DNA of 30,682 nucleotides, from contig JADJBL010000034.1 of the NCBI GenBank assembly GCA_016703765.1, positions 1 through 30,682 of the forward strand. The letters are read 5' to 3'. Positions 7,132 through 15,246 of this stretch are shown piece after piece. Below the pieces are notes generated by a model. It saw only the letters and a program-made list of their open reading frames with translations. It was not told the DNA's origin and searched no databases. The position numbers and the translations under genes were made by a program. This stretch comes from Saprospirales bacterium (lineage in GTDB: Bacteria; Bacteroidota; Bacteroidia; Chitinophagales; Saprospiraceae). The number at the start of each line of letters is the position of its first letter. Positions within the stretch are counted from its first letter, which is position 1.

Positions 7132-8190
7132 ATGGCAAACAATAAAATACTGGTTATCGGCGCCGGCCCCGGCGGTTTGGAGGCTGCACGAGGCATTGCC
7201 GACTTGGGCTATCAGGTCATTATCGCCGAAAAAAGGGACCGCCTCGGCGGCACACCCGACGAGTCGTCTTATGCTGCCCTCACTCCCGATCTCCGCTCTG
7301 CCGAAGAAGCTATTCAGGACATGATAGCCCCTGTCGAAAATAATCCCGACGTGGAAATTATGTTCAACACCCTGGTGACCGGCGCGGAGGGAGAACTTGG
7401 AAACTTCAAGGTCAAAGCCATGCAACTTGGCAAAGAGGTGGTAATAGAAGCCGGCGCCGTCATCGTCTGCACGGGTTTTCAGCACTTCGACCCCGGGCGG
7501 GAAACGCAGAAGTACGGATACTACGAGCACGACGACGTCATCACCCTGGTGGACTGCGAGAAAATGCTCAAGGCCCACAACTTCGTGCGCCCCTCCAACG
7601 GCGAAAAACCCAAGCGGGTCTGCTTCATCCAGTGCGTCGGCTCGCGCGACCGGCAGATCGGCAACGAGTATTGCTCGAAGGTGTGCTGCGGCGTCGCCTC
7701 GAAGGAAGCCATCGAGATCCGTCAGCAAGTGCCCGATTGTAAGGTCTACATCTTCTACATCGACATGCGGATGTACGGATACTGGGAAAACGAGATCTAT
7801 TGGCCCGCCCAGGAAAAATATAAGGTCAATTATGTCAAGGGCATCGCCACGGAAATTGTCAAGAAAGGCGATAAATTGCTCGTCAAGGGAGAAGACACGA
7901 CGCTGCGCCGCCCGATGGAAGTGGAGATGGACATGGTCATCCTGTCGGTTGGCATGGAGCCGAGCAGCGGCACGAAGGACATGGCCAGAATTTTTGGGCT
8001 GAACCAAAACAAATACGGATTCATCGAAACCACCGGAGGGCCCATGAACACCGTCGCCACCAATGTGCCCGGCGTGTTTGCCGCAGGCGCCTGCACCGGC
8101 CCTGCCGATCTGGAAGATACCATTTCGTCGGCCGGTTCCGCTGCGATGAAAGCCATTGCGGCGGTTAGAAAAAATGCATTGGTTAGTTGA
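7132..8190 (+). CDS. shdrA: sHdrA, FAD and iron-sulfur subunit
   Basis: A 352-residue flavoprotein, close to other sHdrA proteins and far shorter than methanogen HdrA. The FAD dinucleotide motif is at residues 10-15 (VIGAGPGGLEAA). A cysteine group follows at C164/C168 (CFIQCVGSR) and C181/C185/C186 (YCSKVCC), the HdrA-type cluster site. The FAD-closing motif near the end is PGVFAAGACTGPADLEDT. There is no ferredoxin insert and no electron-bifurcating partner gene nearby. It accepts electrons from the sHdrC proteins; the EtfAB encoded downstream is the likely next carrier. Confidence 0.93.
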   Translation: MANNKILVIGAGPGGLEAARGIADLGYQVIIAEKRDRLGGTPDESSYAALTPDLRSAEEAIQDMIAPVENNPDVEIMFNTLVTGAEGELGNFKVKAMQLGKEVVIEAGAVIVCTGFQHFDPGRETQKYGYYEHDDVITLVDCEKMLKAHNFVRPSNGEKPKRVCFIQCVGSRDRQIGNEYCSKVCCGVASKEAIEIRQQVPDCKVYIFYIDMRMYGYWENEIYWPAQEKYKVNYVKGIATEIVKKGDKLLVKGEDTTLRRPMEVEMDMVILSVGMEPSSGTKDMARIFGLNQNKYGFIETTGGPMNTVATNVPGVFAAGACTGPADLEDTISSAGSAAMKAIAAVRKNALVS

Positions 8191-8294
8191 ATAGTTGAAT
8201 AGATGAGTTGAATAGTTGATCGTTGAATAGTTGAAAGTTTTCTTTTGCGATAAAAGCTGTCAAACTATTCAACTTTTCAACTAAAAAAGTCCAA
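8191..8294. repeat. Inverted repeat of GTTGAATA units
   Basis: The gap between shdrA and the Hyp gene. The left arm is AGTTGAATAGTTGAATAG (about 8183-8237, with interruptions), then a spacer, then the complement CAAACTATTCAACTTTTCAAC (about 8263-8281 and neighbours). The arm begins within the last codons of shdrA. The 25-bp core found in three other gaps is absent here. Confidence 0.75.
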
Positions 8295-9026
8295 ATGGTC
8301 GACACCGACAGCGCGAAGGAATTCATGCAGGAAGTGCTGGGTAGAGTCTCGGCCGAGGAGCTGATTGCTATCGCGGAGCGCCTGGAGGTAAAGAGCCGGT
8401 TTTTTCAAAAACTCCTGAGCCGCGAACATATTGGGGAGCTGCAGGAAGAGGAGATTCTAAAATTGCTGCGTTCGGTATTTTCCACGCGGCGTTCCGGGAA
8501 AAAGATCCTGGAAGCCTGCCCCGTTGAGGTATTGCGCATATCGATGGAGACCTTGCTGTACGGCGACGGCCCCATCGAAATCCGTTTTCAGGCCTTTTGC
8601 GATGGGTTGGCGGGCATAGATTCGAGGGTTTCCAGCGACCTGGCCGGCGAACTGCTGCATTACACCTTTCCCAACCAATACTGGCTCTGGTGCCGCTGGA
8701 TGTGGGATCCCAAGCTGAAAACAGGCGCATTGCCACTGGTGGTCATGGAAGGATACGATCTGGAAGCCCCCAGCCTCGGAGAAGTCTACCTGAAAGTGGG
8801 CAAGGCCATAGCGTTTGTGCACCACACCGGCGAAGCGGCGGGGTTTCAGAAAATCAGCCGCTCGCTCTACGGCACGGATGTTTTTCTGTGCTCGGTTTAC
8901 GTGATCTACACCTACACCGTGCTCCGCATGCGCATGACCCAGGAATTCAACAAGGTCGTTCCCGAACTGGCCGAATTTACAAGGAGACTCCTCGGGATTA
9001 ATAAAATGGAAGAGTTTGAAAACTGA
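8295..9026 (+). CDS. sHdr-associated Hyp protein
   Basis: A 243-residue soluble protein at the place taken by the conserved Hyp gene between shdrA and the next shdrC/B gene in sHdr clusters. I see no catalytic motif or cofactor site. The N-terminus is helical and charged (EFMQEVLGRVSAEELIAIAERL). The middle is rich in Trp/Tyr (NQYWLWCRWMWDPK, about residues 134-147). The C-terminus has YVIYTYTVLRMRMTQEF. There are only a few cysteines. Its consistent linkage to shdr genes in the known order supports a structural or assembly role in the complex; the biochemical function is not established as far as I know. Confidence 0.8.
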   Translation: MVDTDSAKEFMQEVLGRVSAEELIAIAERLEVKSRFFQKLLSREHIGELQEEEILKLLRSVFSTRRSGKKILEACPVEVLRISMETLLYGDGPIEIRFQAFCDGLAGIDSRVSSDLAGELLHYTFPNQYWLWCRWMWDPKLKTGALPLVVMEGYDLEAPSLGEVYLKVGKAIAFVHHTGEAAGFQKISRSLYGTDVFLCSVYVIYTYTVLRMRMTQEFNKVVPELAEFTRRLLGINKMEEFEN

Positions 9027-9054
9027 ACAACTAAAAACCTAAACCAACTGAATT

Positions 9055-10323
9055 ATGCCGGTAGATAAAAGTCAAATCAAGGAATTCGAAAAAATCGTCG
9101 TGGACGGCATCGAACTGACTGCCGATTGGAACCGGATGTTCGACCAACGAACTCTGTTCGATTACGACTCGACGGGGTGCATGGATAAAATCACCGACCT
9201 GGAAGGAGGCGAGTCCATGGGCTGGTGCTACCAATGCGGACAATGCCTGCCCGTTTGCCCGGTCGACGCCGTGGGCGGCCAATATGGCCCGATGAGGATT
9301 GCCAAAAAACTCCAACAGGGCATTGACCTGTTCGGCGATCCCGATATGTGGAAATGCACCAGCTGCATGAACTGCCTGCGGGTCTGCCCCAAGGAGGTGA
9401 ATATGATCAAGATCATGCCCGCCGCCAGGGCAGTAGCGGTGCTCGAAAGCAATGTCCCAAAGGAATTGCAGGACGTTTTTGAAAAGACCTTCGAATACGG
9501 CAACCCCCTGGGCGAGTCGCCCCGCAAGCGCGCCGACTGGGTGGCCGAAACGGGCTCCACCGCCCCCACCATGAAGGAATTGGCCCGGCCGGTGGATGCG
9601 CTCTGGTTTGTGGGCAGCTATCCATCCTACCACAAGCGCGGCAAGGATGCGAGCAGGGCTCTGGCCAAAGTGCTCAACTTGCTCGGCATAGATTTCGGAA
9701 TCCTGGGCACGGAGGAAAAGGACGATTGCGACAGCATGAGGCTGGCGGGCGAAACCGGCTTGTTCGAGGAGTTTGCCGAATACAATATCAAGACTTTCAA
9801 AAAATATAAATTCAACAAGATTCTCCTCACCGACCCGCATGCACTCAACGCTTTTCGGAAGGAGTATCCCAAATACGGCGGCAATTTCGAGGTGGTGCAC
9901 TATTCTACCTTCCTGGCGCCCTTGATGAGCCAGTTGAATTTCACCAAAGAGCTGAATTACAAGGTCACCTTCCACGATCCCTGCTACCTGGGCAGGCACA
10001 ACGGCGAATTTGAGGCCCCCCGCAATTGCCTCAAAGCCATTCCGGGGATCGATTTAATCGAAATGGGGCGTTGCCGGGAGCAGAGTTTTTGCTGTGGCGG
10101 AGGAGGAGGCGGCATGTGGCTCGACGGCTTCATGTCCGACCATATCAACGAACGCCTTTCGGAAAACCGCGTGCGGGAAGCCGTCGAAACCGGCGCCGAC
10201 GTGCTGGCGGTATGCTGCCCCTACGAGGTGTCGCGCTTCGAGGACGCCGTCAAATCGACCGGCAACGAAGGGAAGCTATTAGTCAAAGATATTGCCGAAT
10301 TGATGGAGGAGGCTTTGGGGTAA
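9055..10323 (+). CDS. shdrB3: sHdrB3-like fused HdrC2-HdrB2 protein
   Basis: A 422-residue fusion. An HdrC part has two [4Fe-4S] motifs: C58-C61-C64-C68-P (CYQCGQCLPVCP) and C101-C104-C107-C111-P (CTSCMNCLRVCP). An HdrB part from about residue 180 has a degenerate first CCG region lacking the cysteine pair (WFVGSYPSYHKRG) and a complete second one (HDPCYLGRHNGEFEAP with C310, then FCCGGGGGGMW with C346/C347). In many sHdr systems C2 and B2 are separate genes; a single fused B3 gene together with etfAB and a membrane oxidoreductase is the variant I recall as type II. It is strongly similar to the C-terminal half of the EMO protein at 17185-19262. Confidence 0.9.
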   Translation: MPVDKSQIKEFEKIVVDGIELTADWNRMFDQRTLFDYDSTGCMDKITDLEGGESMGWCYQCGQCLPVCPVDAVGGQYGPMRIAKKLQQGIDLFGDPDMWKCTSCMNCLRVCPKEVNMIKIMPAARAVAVLESNVPKELQDVFEKTFEYGNPLGESPRKRADWVAETGSTAPTMKELARPVDALWFVGSYPSYHKRGKDASRALAKVLNLLGIDFGILGTEEKDDCDSMRLAGETGLFEEFAEYNIKTFKKYKFNKILLTDPHALNAFRKEYPKYGGNFEVVHYSTFLAPLMSQLNFTKELNYKVTFHDPCYLGRHNGEFEAPRNCLKAIPGIDLIEMGRCREQSFCCGGGGGGMWLDGFMSDHINERLSENRVREAVETGADVLAVCCPYEVSRFEDAVKSTGNEGKLLVKDIAELMEEALG

Positions 10324-10333
10324 AATTTTAATT

Positions 10334-10783
10334 ATGAAAAAAATAAAGAATTTCGATATCCGCACCGACCTCTACTACGCCACCGCCGAGGGCTTCTGGC
10401 TGGACGTGGACGGCCGCACCGCCCGCGTCGGCATGAGCCCTCTGATGCAGGAAACCGCCGGCTCCTTTGTGGCCGTGCGCCTGGAAAAAATGGGCGCTTC
10501 CTTCCGGCAGGGCGAGAGCTTCGGCAGTGTGGAAGCCGAAAAACACGTCGGCCACCTGAAAATGCCGGTATCGGGCATGATCGTATCCGTGAACGAAAAG
10601 GTGCTGGAAAACCCGCGCCTGCTCAATACCGACCCCTACGGCAAAGGCTGGCTCGCCGAGATCGAAATGAGCGCCTGGGAGGCCGAAAAAGACGCCCTGC
10701 TGTACGGCGAAACCGAGGTAGTTAGGTGGTTTGAAGATGAGATCAAAAGAATGGAGGACAAAGGCTGGCTCGCCGAATCTTGA
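10334..10783 (+). CDS. lbpA2: Lipoate-binding protein LbpA, second copy
   Basis: A 149-residue GcvH-like protein, start 10 bp after the B3 gene. The lipoyl lysine is predicted as K70 in GSVEAEKHVGHLKMPVSG. The fold continues with MIVSVNEKVLENPRLLNTDPYGKGWLAEIE, the usual H-protein ending. The surroundings of the lysine differ clearly from the copy at 4527 (EAEKHVGHL versus ESGKWVGPV), so the two probably meet different partners or ligases. It is followed at once by the lipoate-synthesis genes lipS1 and a second ligase, which suggests that those enzymes act on it. Confidence 0.9.
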   Translation: MKKIKNFDIRTDLYYATAEGFWLDVDGRTARVGMSPLMQETAGSFVAVRLEKMGASFRQGESFGSVEAEKHVGHLKMPVSGMIVSVNEKVLENPRLLNTDPYGKGWLAEIEMSAWEAEKDALLYGETEVVRWFEDEIKRMEDKGWLAES

Positions 10784-10797
10784 TTTTTAATTTGAAA

Positions 10798-10864
10798 ACC
10801 GCTAAGGCGCAAAGGACGCAAAGACAACACTATTTTTTCTTCGCGTCCTTTGCGCCTTAGCGGT
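10798..10864. repeat. 22-bp-arm palindromic repeat (AAGGCGCAAAGGACGC family)
   Basis: The left arm 10798-10819 (ACCGCTAAGGCGCAAAGGACGC) is perfectly complementary to 10843-10864. The loop is AT-rich and contains a T-run. A second member with 29-bp perfect arms and the same GGCGCAAAG-ACGCAAAG words lies at 23462-23529 in front of the chromate transporter. Together they mark a dispersed repeat family. It may also insulate lbpA2 from lipS1. Confidence 0.85.
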
Positions 10865-10927
10865 CAAAAAAACTTAAGGTTGAATTTTAAGCATACAATT
10901 ACGGAGACATTTAGCGCTAAACCGAGC

Positions 10928-11861
10928 ATGGTGGAGAAGGCTTTTGCTGCCCGCAAAGCCCATTTCCCCGACGAGATCAAATTCTTCGCGCCGGGGCTGA
11001 AGCGCTACGCCATTCCCGAATTCGAACAGCAAAACCCGCTGGCCTTTCTGCCCATCAGCCTCACCGGCGCAGGCTGTGCCCTCGATTGCGACCATTGCAA
11101 CAAAAAGATCCTCGAACCGATGATTCCCCTCGATCCGAAAGAAGGGCTCTTTGCGATGTGCGAAAAAATGGCGAGGAAAGGAACAGAATCTATCCTCATC
11201 AGCGGGGGCTCGAAGAGCACCGGGGAAGTGCCCTTCATGAAGCATATCGACGACATCCGCCGGGTGAAAGAAGAAGCTGGGCATGCGCATCGTCATGCAC
11301 ACGGGACTGGTGAGCAAGGAAAAAGAAGCCGCAGCCCTGAAATCGGCCGGCGTCGACGGCGTGGCCATCGACATCATCGGCGCCGACGAGACCATCCGTG
11401 AAGTGTACCACCTCAATGCCACAACGGAGGATTACGACCGCTCGCTGGCGCTGCTATCAAAATACGAACTGAGCCTGCGGCCTCACATCATCCTGGGCCT
11501 GCATTACGGCAAATTCCTCGGCGAATACCAGGCCCTGGACATGATCGCCCAATACCCCATCCACTCGCTGATCATCGTGATCCTGGTGCCCATGCACGAT
11601 ACCAATATGTGGGGCATCGAACCGCCCGATACTGCCGAAGTGTCCGAATTTATCGCCCGCGCCCGCCTGAAAATGCCGGGTACCTACCAGATGTTGGGCT
11701 GCGCAAGGCCTTTGGGCGAGTATAAAAAGATAGTAGATAAAGCCGCAGTCGAGGCCGGCATCAACGGCATCGCCTACCCCGCCGAAGGCATCGTGGCATT
11801 TGCCGAGACGAAGGGCTTGCGGCCGGTGTTTTTTGAGAATAGCTGCTCGTGTGGGAGCTGA
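10928..11861 (+). CDS. lipS1: Lipoate synthase subunit LipS1 (radical SAM), one frameshift
   Basis: Radical SAM enzyme that, together with LipS2, inserts the two sulfur atoms into octanoyl-LbpA. The motif C50-xxx-C54-xx-C57 (GCALDCDHCNK) binds the SAM cluster; the C-terminus carries further cysteines (MLGCARPLGEY and ENSCSCGS) for an auxiliary cluster. The reading frame breaks in 11271-11278: the upstream part ends at RRVKEE and the downstream part begins LGMRIVMHTGLV; removing one base restores it. I place the start at ATG 10928; TTG 10880 in frame is possible. The TTG at 10850 lies inside the palindrome arm and is unlikely. Corrected length is about 310 residues. It is clustered with lbpA2, a second ligase and lipS2. 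Confidence 0.85.
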
Positions 11862-11965
11862 ATGCTTGAGTTTTGAGTTCTTAGTTTTTAATTTTTAGTT
11901 AAGCGCCGCTAAAGCGGAAAACTGAAAACAACAACTAAGAACTAAACATTAAAAACTAAAAACTG
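11862..11965. repeat. Inverted repeat of AGTTTTTA/TTAGTTTT units
   Basis: The gap between lipS1 and the second ligase. The left arm is built from TTTTAGTTTTTAATTTTTAGTT-like units (about 11867-11900). A GC-rich mini-hairpin (GCGCCGCTAAAGCGG region) forms the tip. The right arm is AACTAAGAACTAAACATTAAAAACTAAAAACTG (about 11930-11965). The same unit type recurs in the gaps before etfB and after the EMO gene. Confidence 0.75.
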
Positions 11966-13096
11966 AAAAAATCTTCCAAACATTGGCGCTTCGTCCCCGA
12001 AGACAACGTCTCCGCCTCCTACGGACTGGCGGCAGACGAGTTTTTTATGGACCAACACTCCGAAGGCAGTGACGGAGCGACCCTCCGGCTTTACACCTAC
12101 CGCGACCACTGCGCGCTCGTGGGGCGCTTTCAGAATATCCATGCCGAACTGGATCTGGAGGCCTGCATGAATAGCGGGATCGACTTCGGCAGGCGGCTGA
12201 CCGGCGGGGGCGCCATCATCATGGGCAACGAGCAGTTGGGGATTTGCCTGGCAGCCCATTCCAAATCCTTCGAATGGGGCACGGTGAGGGAATTGTGCGG
12301 GCTCATGGCCCGGCCCATCATTCAGGCGCTGAAAAACTGGGCATCGAGGCTACGTTCCGCGCGAAAAACGATCTGGAGGTCAACGGCAAGAAGATCGCCG
12401 GACTGGGGTGTACGTCAATCCGCAGGGCGCTTTTCACTTTCACGCCAGCCTCCTGGCCGATCTGGATATCGGGAAAATGCTCTCGGTGCTGCATATACCC
12501 GTGCAGAAATTCGAAGATAAGCAGAAAATACAGCGCGTCGAGCAGCGGATTACCACGGTGTCGAGGGAGGCTGGGCGAAAGGTGAACATAGCCGAAATTC
12601 GAACTTTGGTGAAAAATAGCTTTGAGGAGCATTTTGGGATTTCCTTTGAAGAACAGCCCGTTTCCGCCGAAGAAAAACGGCACATTGAACACCTGGAAAA
12701 CGAGCGCTACCGCAACGAGGAGTGGCTTTACCAGCACTCCCCTCAGCCCGACATGACGGGCATGAGCCTGAAAAAGACCGCTGCAGGCCTGCTGCGCACC
12801 TATATCGGCCTGAAAGGCGAGACTATCAAAAGCGTCCTCATCACCGGCGATTTCCTCGAGGATGCGGGCCTGTTGAGTCAGATCGAAGCGCAGTTGAAAT
12901 GGAGTCCGCTGGAAAAAGAACGCATCGCTCAGGCCGTCGACCGTATTTTTTCAAGTAATAATACCGGATTAAATATTCCCCCCACGAAGTGACCGACGCG
13001 ATTTGGATGGCCGGACAACGCGCCCTGGCGGCGAACCGGTATACTTATGAAGGGTCGTGTTATTATCCGGAGGAAGTTGAAAAGTTGAAAAGTTGA
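11963..13096 (+). CDS. slplB: Second lipoate-protein ligase, three frameshifts
   Basis: A full two-domain lipoate ligase can be read across three frames. The opening is WRFVPEDNVSASYGLAADEFFM and the adenylate motif is GRRLTGGGAIIMG. Then come LGIEATFRAKNDLEVNGKK with the lysine loop, MYVNPQGAFHFHASLLADLD, and the C-terminal domain ending TDAIWMAGQRALAANRYTYEG plus SCYYPEEVEKLKS. The joins fall at A5 12332-12336, G4 12405-12408 and A3 12971-12973; one added base at each restores one frame. No ATG precedes WRFVPED: CTG 11963 is the only start-like codon after the last stop; the first ATG (12047) would cut off the conserved N-terminus. The last seven codons and the stop are supplied by the GTTGAAAA repeat array. 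Confidence 0.8.
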
Positions 13097-13168
13097 AAAG
13101 TTGAAAAGTTGAAAAGTTGAAAAGTTGAAAAGTTGAAATAATTCTTTTTGGCGAAGCCAAAAAGGCCT
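13076..13168. repeat. Eight tandem GTTGAAAA units plus 25-bp core palindrome
   Basis: Eight copies of an 8-mer (GTTGAAAA; the last is GTTGAAAT) run from 13076 to 13139. The 25-bp core follows at 13144-13168 (stem TTTTTGGC-GAA-GCCAAAAA). The complementary right arm of the usual architecture is missing, replaced by a different, larger palindrome. The array runs into the coding sequence of the second ligase and gives its stop codon. Confidence 0.9.
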
Positions 13169-13173
13169 CGCTC

Positions 13174-13299
13174 GTGAGGGTCTCCGACCCGAAACGGACC
13201 GTCAGCAAGTCTCTGACTTGCGTGGGCAAAATCGGAGCTGAGATAATCATGCAAGTCTGGAGACTTGCGGACCATATGTTTCGGGTCAGAGACCCTCAC
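13174..13299. repeat. Large nested palindrome before an AT-rich gene
   Basis: The outer arms 13174-13195 and 13278-13299 match in 21 of 22 positions. Inside are two further hairpins, GCAAGT/ACTTGC (13205-13221) and GCAAGTCT/AGACTTGC (13251-13268), which are also complementary to each other. The element could fold as a cloverleaf-like or long cruciform structure. It ends 38 bp before the start of the AT-rich gene at 13338. Confidence 0.8.
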
Positions 13300-13337
13300 A
13301 AGCAAACCCAACAAAAACCAAAACGATAAGATATTTT

Positions 13338-13979
13338 ATGAATCAATTAATCCTAATACTCCTCGTACTTGCCTTCCCATTATTGGCAATGGGACAGAGG
13401 ATTAGCTATGATTCTACTTTTCAATCAAACGGTCTGGAATTTAGAGTTCAACAAATTCAATTGGAGAAATATATGTCCATTCTTAAAATTACTAATGGAG
13501 AAAGAATTGTTCTGGAAGACACATTGGACTTCTTTACTGATCTCCAATTGATAGACTTTAATGATGACAAGTCGATTGATATTCAAATTAGATTTATGGG
13601 AAATGTGGATACTCAATCACTTTACCTATTTGATTTTTCAAAAAACAGGTTTCAAAAAGTAGTTGGTTTTGAAAAATTCCCAGAAGCAAAAAGGGTAAAA
13701 ATATCTGAAGAACTTTATTACTCCTATCACAGATCAGGTTGCGCTGACAACTATTGGACAAGCGATCTATTTAAAATTAATGACTTTAATACAACCCAAT
13801 TGGGAAAAATTTTTGGTGAAGGGTGTGAAGATCCGATGCAAGTAAAAGTTTATAAAATAGGTCAAAATAAAAAGGACTTGGTTGAAACGCTACCTTACAA
13901 AGTAGTGGAAGAGAATAGGGACAACAAGTGGGGATTTATCGCGGACTATTGGGCAAAAAATTACAAAAGATTCAGGTAA
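13338..13979 (+). CDS. AT-rich secreted protein of unknown function
   Basis: A 213-residue protein with a clear signal peptide (MNQLILILLVLAFPLLAMGQ, cleavage near residue 20). The mature part is beta-rich; LQLIDFNDDKSIDIQIRF (about 70-87) resembles the Asp-rich calcium-binding strand of XAC2610- or VCBS-like proteins. Two cysteines (SGCADNYW, GEGCEDP) could form a disulfide in the periplasm. The codon and base composition is visibly AT-rich compared with all neighbours. It separates the second ligase from lipS2 and is flanked by palindromes. It is probably a transferred gene inserted into the sHdr operon with no role in the cytoplasmic pathway. Real function is unknown. Confidence 0.75.
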   Translation: MNQLILILLVLAFPLLAMGQRISYDSTFQSNGLEFRVQQIQLEKYMSILKITNGERIVLEDTLDFFTDLQLIDFNDDKSIDIQIRFMGNVDTQSLYLFDFSKNRFQKVVGFEKFPEAKRVKISEELYYSYHRSGCADNYWTSDLFKINDFNTTQLGKIFGEGCEDPMQVKVYKIGQNKKDLVETLPYKVVEENRDNKWGFIADYWAKNYKRFR

Positions 13980-13983
13980 AATT

Positions 13984-14000
13984 GGGTGAAGAGTTCACCC
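13984..14000. repeat. Hairpin GGGTGAA-GAG-TTCACCC
   Basis: A perfect 7-bp stem with a 3-nt loop 5 bp after the stop of the AT-rich gene, followed by TGCACCCTGC and an A-rich stretch before lipS2. It marks the right border of the AT-rich insert. It could be a weak terminator, but has no T-tract. Confidence 0.6.
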
Positions 14001-14025
14001 TGCACCCTGCACAAAAAACAAAAAA

Positions 14026-15119
14026 ATGGAATTTCCCTTACCTACGCTGCACACCGACGAAGCCAAAAAGATCAGCCCGGACTATGTCCGTCTGAGCGGA
14101 GCGAGCGCGATGGCCTTGCGCCTGCAATCAGGGCGCTTCGCGCGCGAATTCGAGTTCGGCGGGATCAATCTGCTGCTCAATTACGAAAGCGGCTGCCTGT
14201 CGGATTGCGGATACTGCGGACTGGCCCGCACCCGCCCCGGCGACTACGAGGACAAATCCTTCATCCGGGTGGACTGGCCGCTGTTCGAGACCGACGCGGT
14301 GGTGGAGCGGATGGCCCGATACCAGGAGAAAATGACCCGGCTCTGCATTTCCATGGTCACCCACGGATCGGCGTTTGAGGATACGGCCAATATCACCGAG
14401 CGCATCGTGGCGAAGGTAAAAACGCCCTTGTCGCTGCTCGTCGCCCCTCCCACCCTCAATCGGGAGCGGCTGGAATACCTGAAGGACCTCGGCGCCGACA
14501 TGATTGGCGTGGGACTGGATGCCGTCAACCAAAACGTCTTTTTGATACCCGCACCAACGTGCCCCACGGCGGCCTGAAATGGTCGAATTACTGGGACATC
14601 ATCAACTACTCCCGCGAGATCTACGGTCCCTGGAAAGTGAATATCCACACGGTCGTCGGCCTGGGCGAAACCGACCGCGACCTGATCGAGCTGTTTTACG
14701 AATTGAAAAGCAGGCAAATACTCGCTTACCTGTTCTGCTTCAACCCCGAGCCCGACAGCCGCATGGGCAATTTTCCCAAATCCAGCATCACCCGTTGGCG
14801 GCGCATCCAACTCGTCAAGCACCTGATCGAAGAATACGAGCTGGACCGCCGGAATATCACTTTCGACGAAGCCGGAAATTTCATCAAACTCAATACCAGC
14901 ACTTCGAAAGTGGACCATGTGCTGCAAACCCTCGACGCCGGCCTGCCCTTCATGACCAACGGCTGCCCCGGCGAAAACGGCGAACCCGGCTGTACGCGCC
15001 CCTACGGAAGCTACCGCCCCAGCGAGCCCTACCGCGATTTTCCCTTTCAACCGGCATCGGATGACCTGGTGCAGATTAGGGAGGAGTTGGAGATGGGGAA
15101 ATTGCTGGGGGAGTTTTGA
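14026..15119 (+). CDS. lipS2: Lipoate synthase subunit LipS2 (radical SAM), one frameshift
   Basis: Radical SAM partner of LipS1 in lipoyl assembly on LbpA. The motif C57-xxx-C61-xx-C64 (SGCLSDCGYCGLAR) binds the SAM cluster. The C-terminal part has the LipS2-type cysteine pair in NGCPGENGEPGCTRPYG and ends EPYRDFPFQP. The frame breaks at the T5 run 14539-14543: DAVNQNVF joins DTRTNVPHGGLKWSNYW when one T is restored. Corrected length is about 364 residues. The N-terminus starts at ATG 14026. The AT-rich gene separates it from lipS1 and the second ligase, although the three are expected to be one functional group. Confidence 0.85.
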
Positions 15120-15246
15120 GTTGTGAGTTTTTAGTTTTTAGTTTTTAATTTTTAGTTGCTCTTTGTAATAAGCTAAAAACTGAACATGACAACCAGAAAC
15201 CCAAACTAACTAAAACTAAAAACTAATAATTAAAAACTAATTAAGA
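15120..15246. repeat. Inverted repeat of TTTTTAGT units
   Basis: The gap between lipS2 and etfB. Left arm about 15126-15160 (AGTTTTTAGTTTTTAGTTT and on), right arm about 15208-15241 (AACTAAAACTAAAAACTAA and on), spaced by about 47 bp. It ends 5 bp before the etfB ATG. Confidence 0.75.

Noticed and set aside
10850..10927. TTG start at 10850 for LipS1
   Set aside because: It lies inside the right arm of the palindrome and would encode repeat sequence; ATG 10928 or TTG 10880 agrees better with the protein.
13076..13139. CRISPR array from the regular GTTGAAAA spacing
   Set aside because: Units are 8 bp and directly adjacent with no spacers; no cas genes are present.
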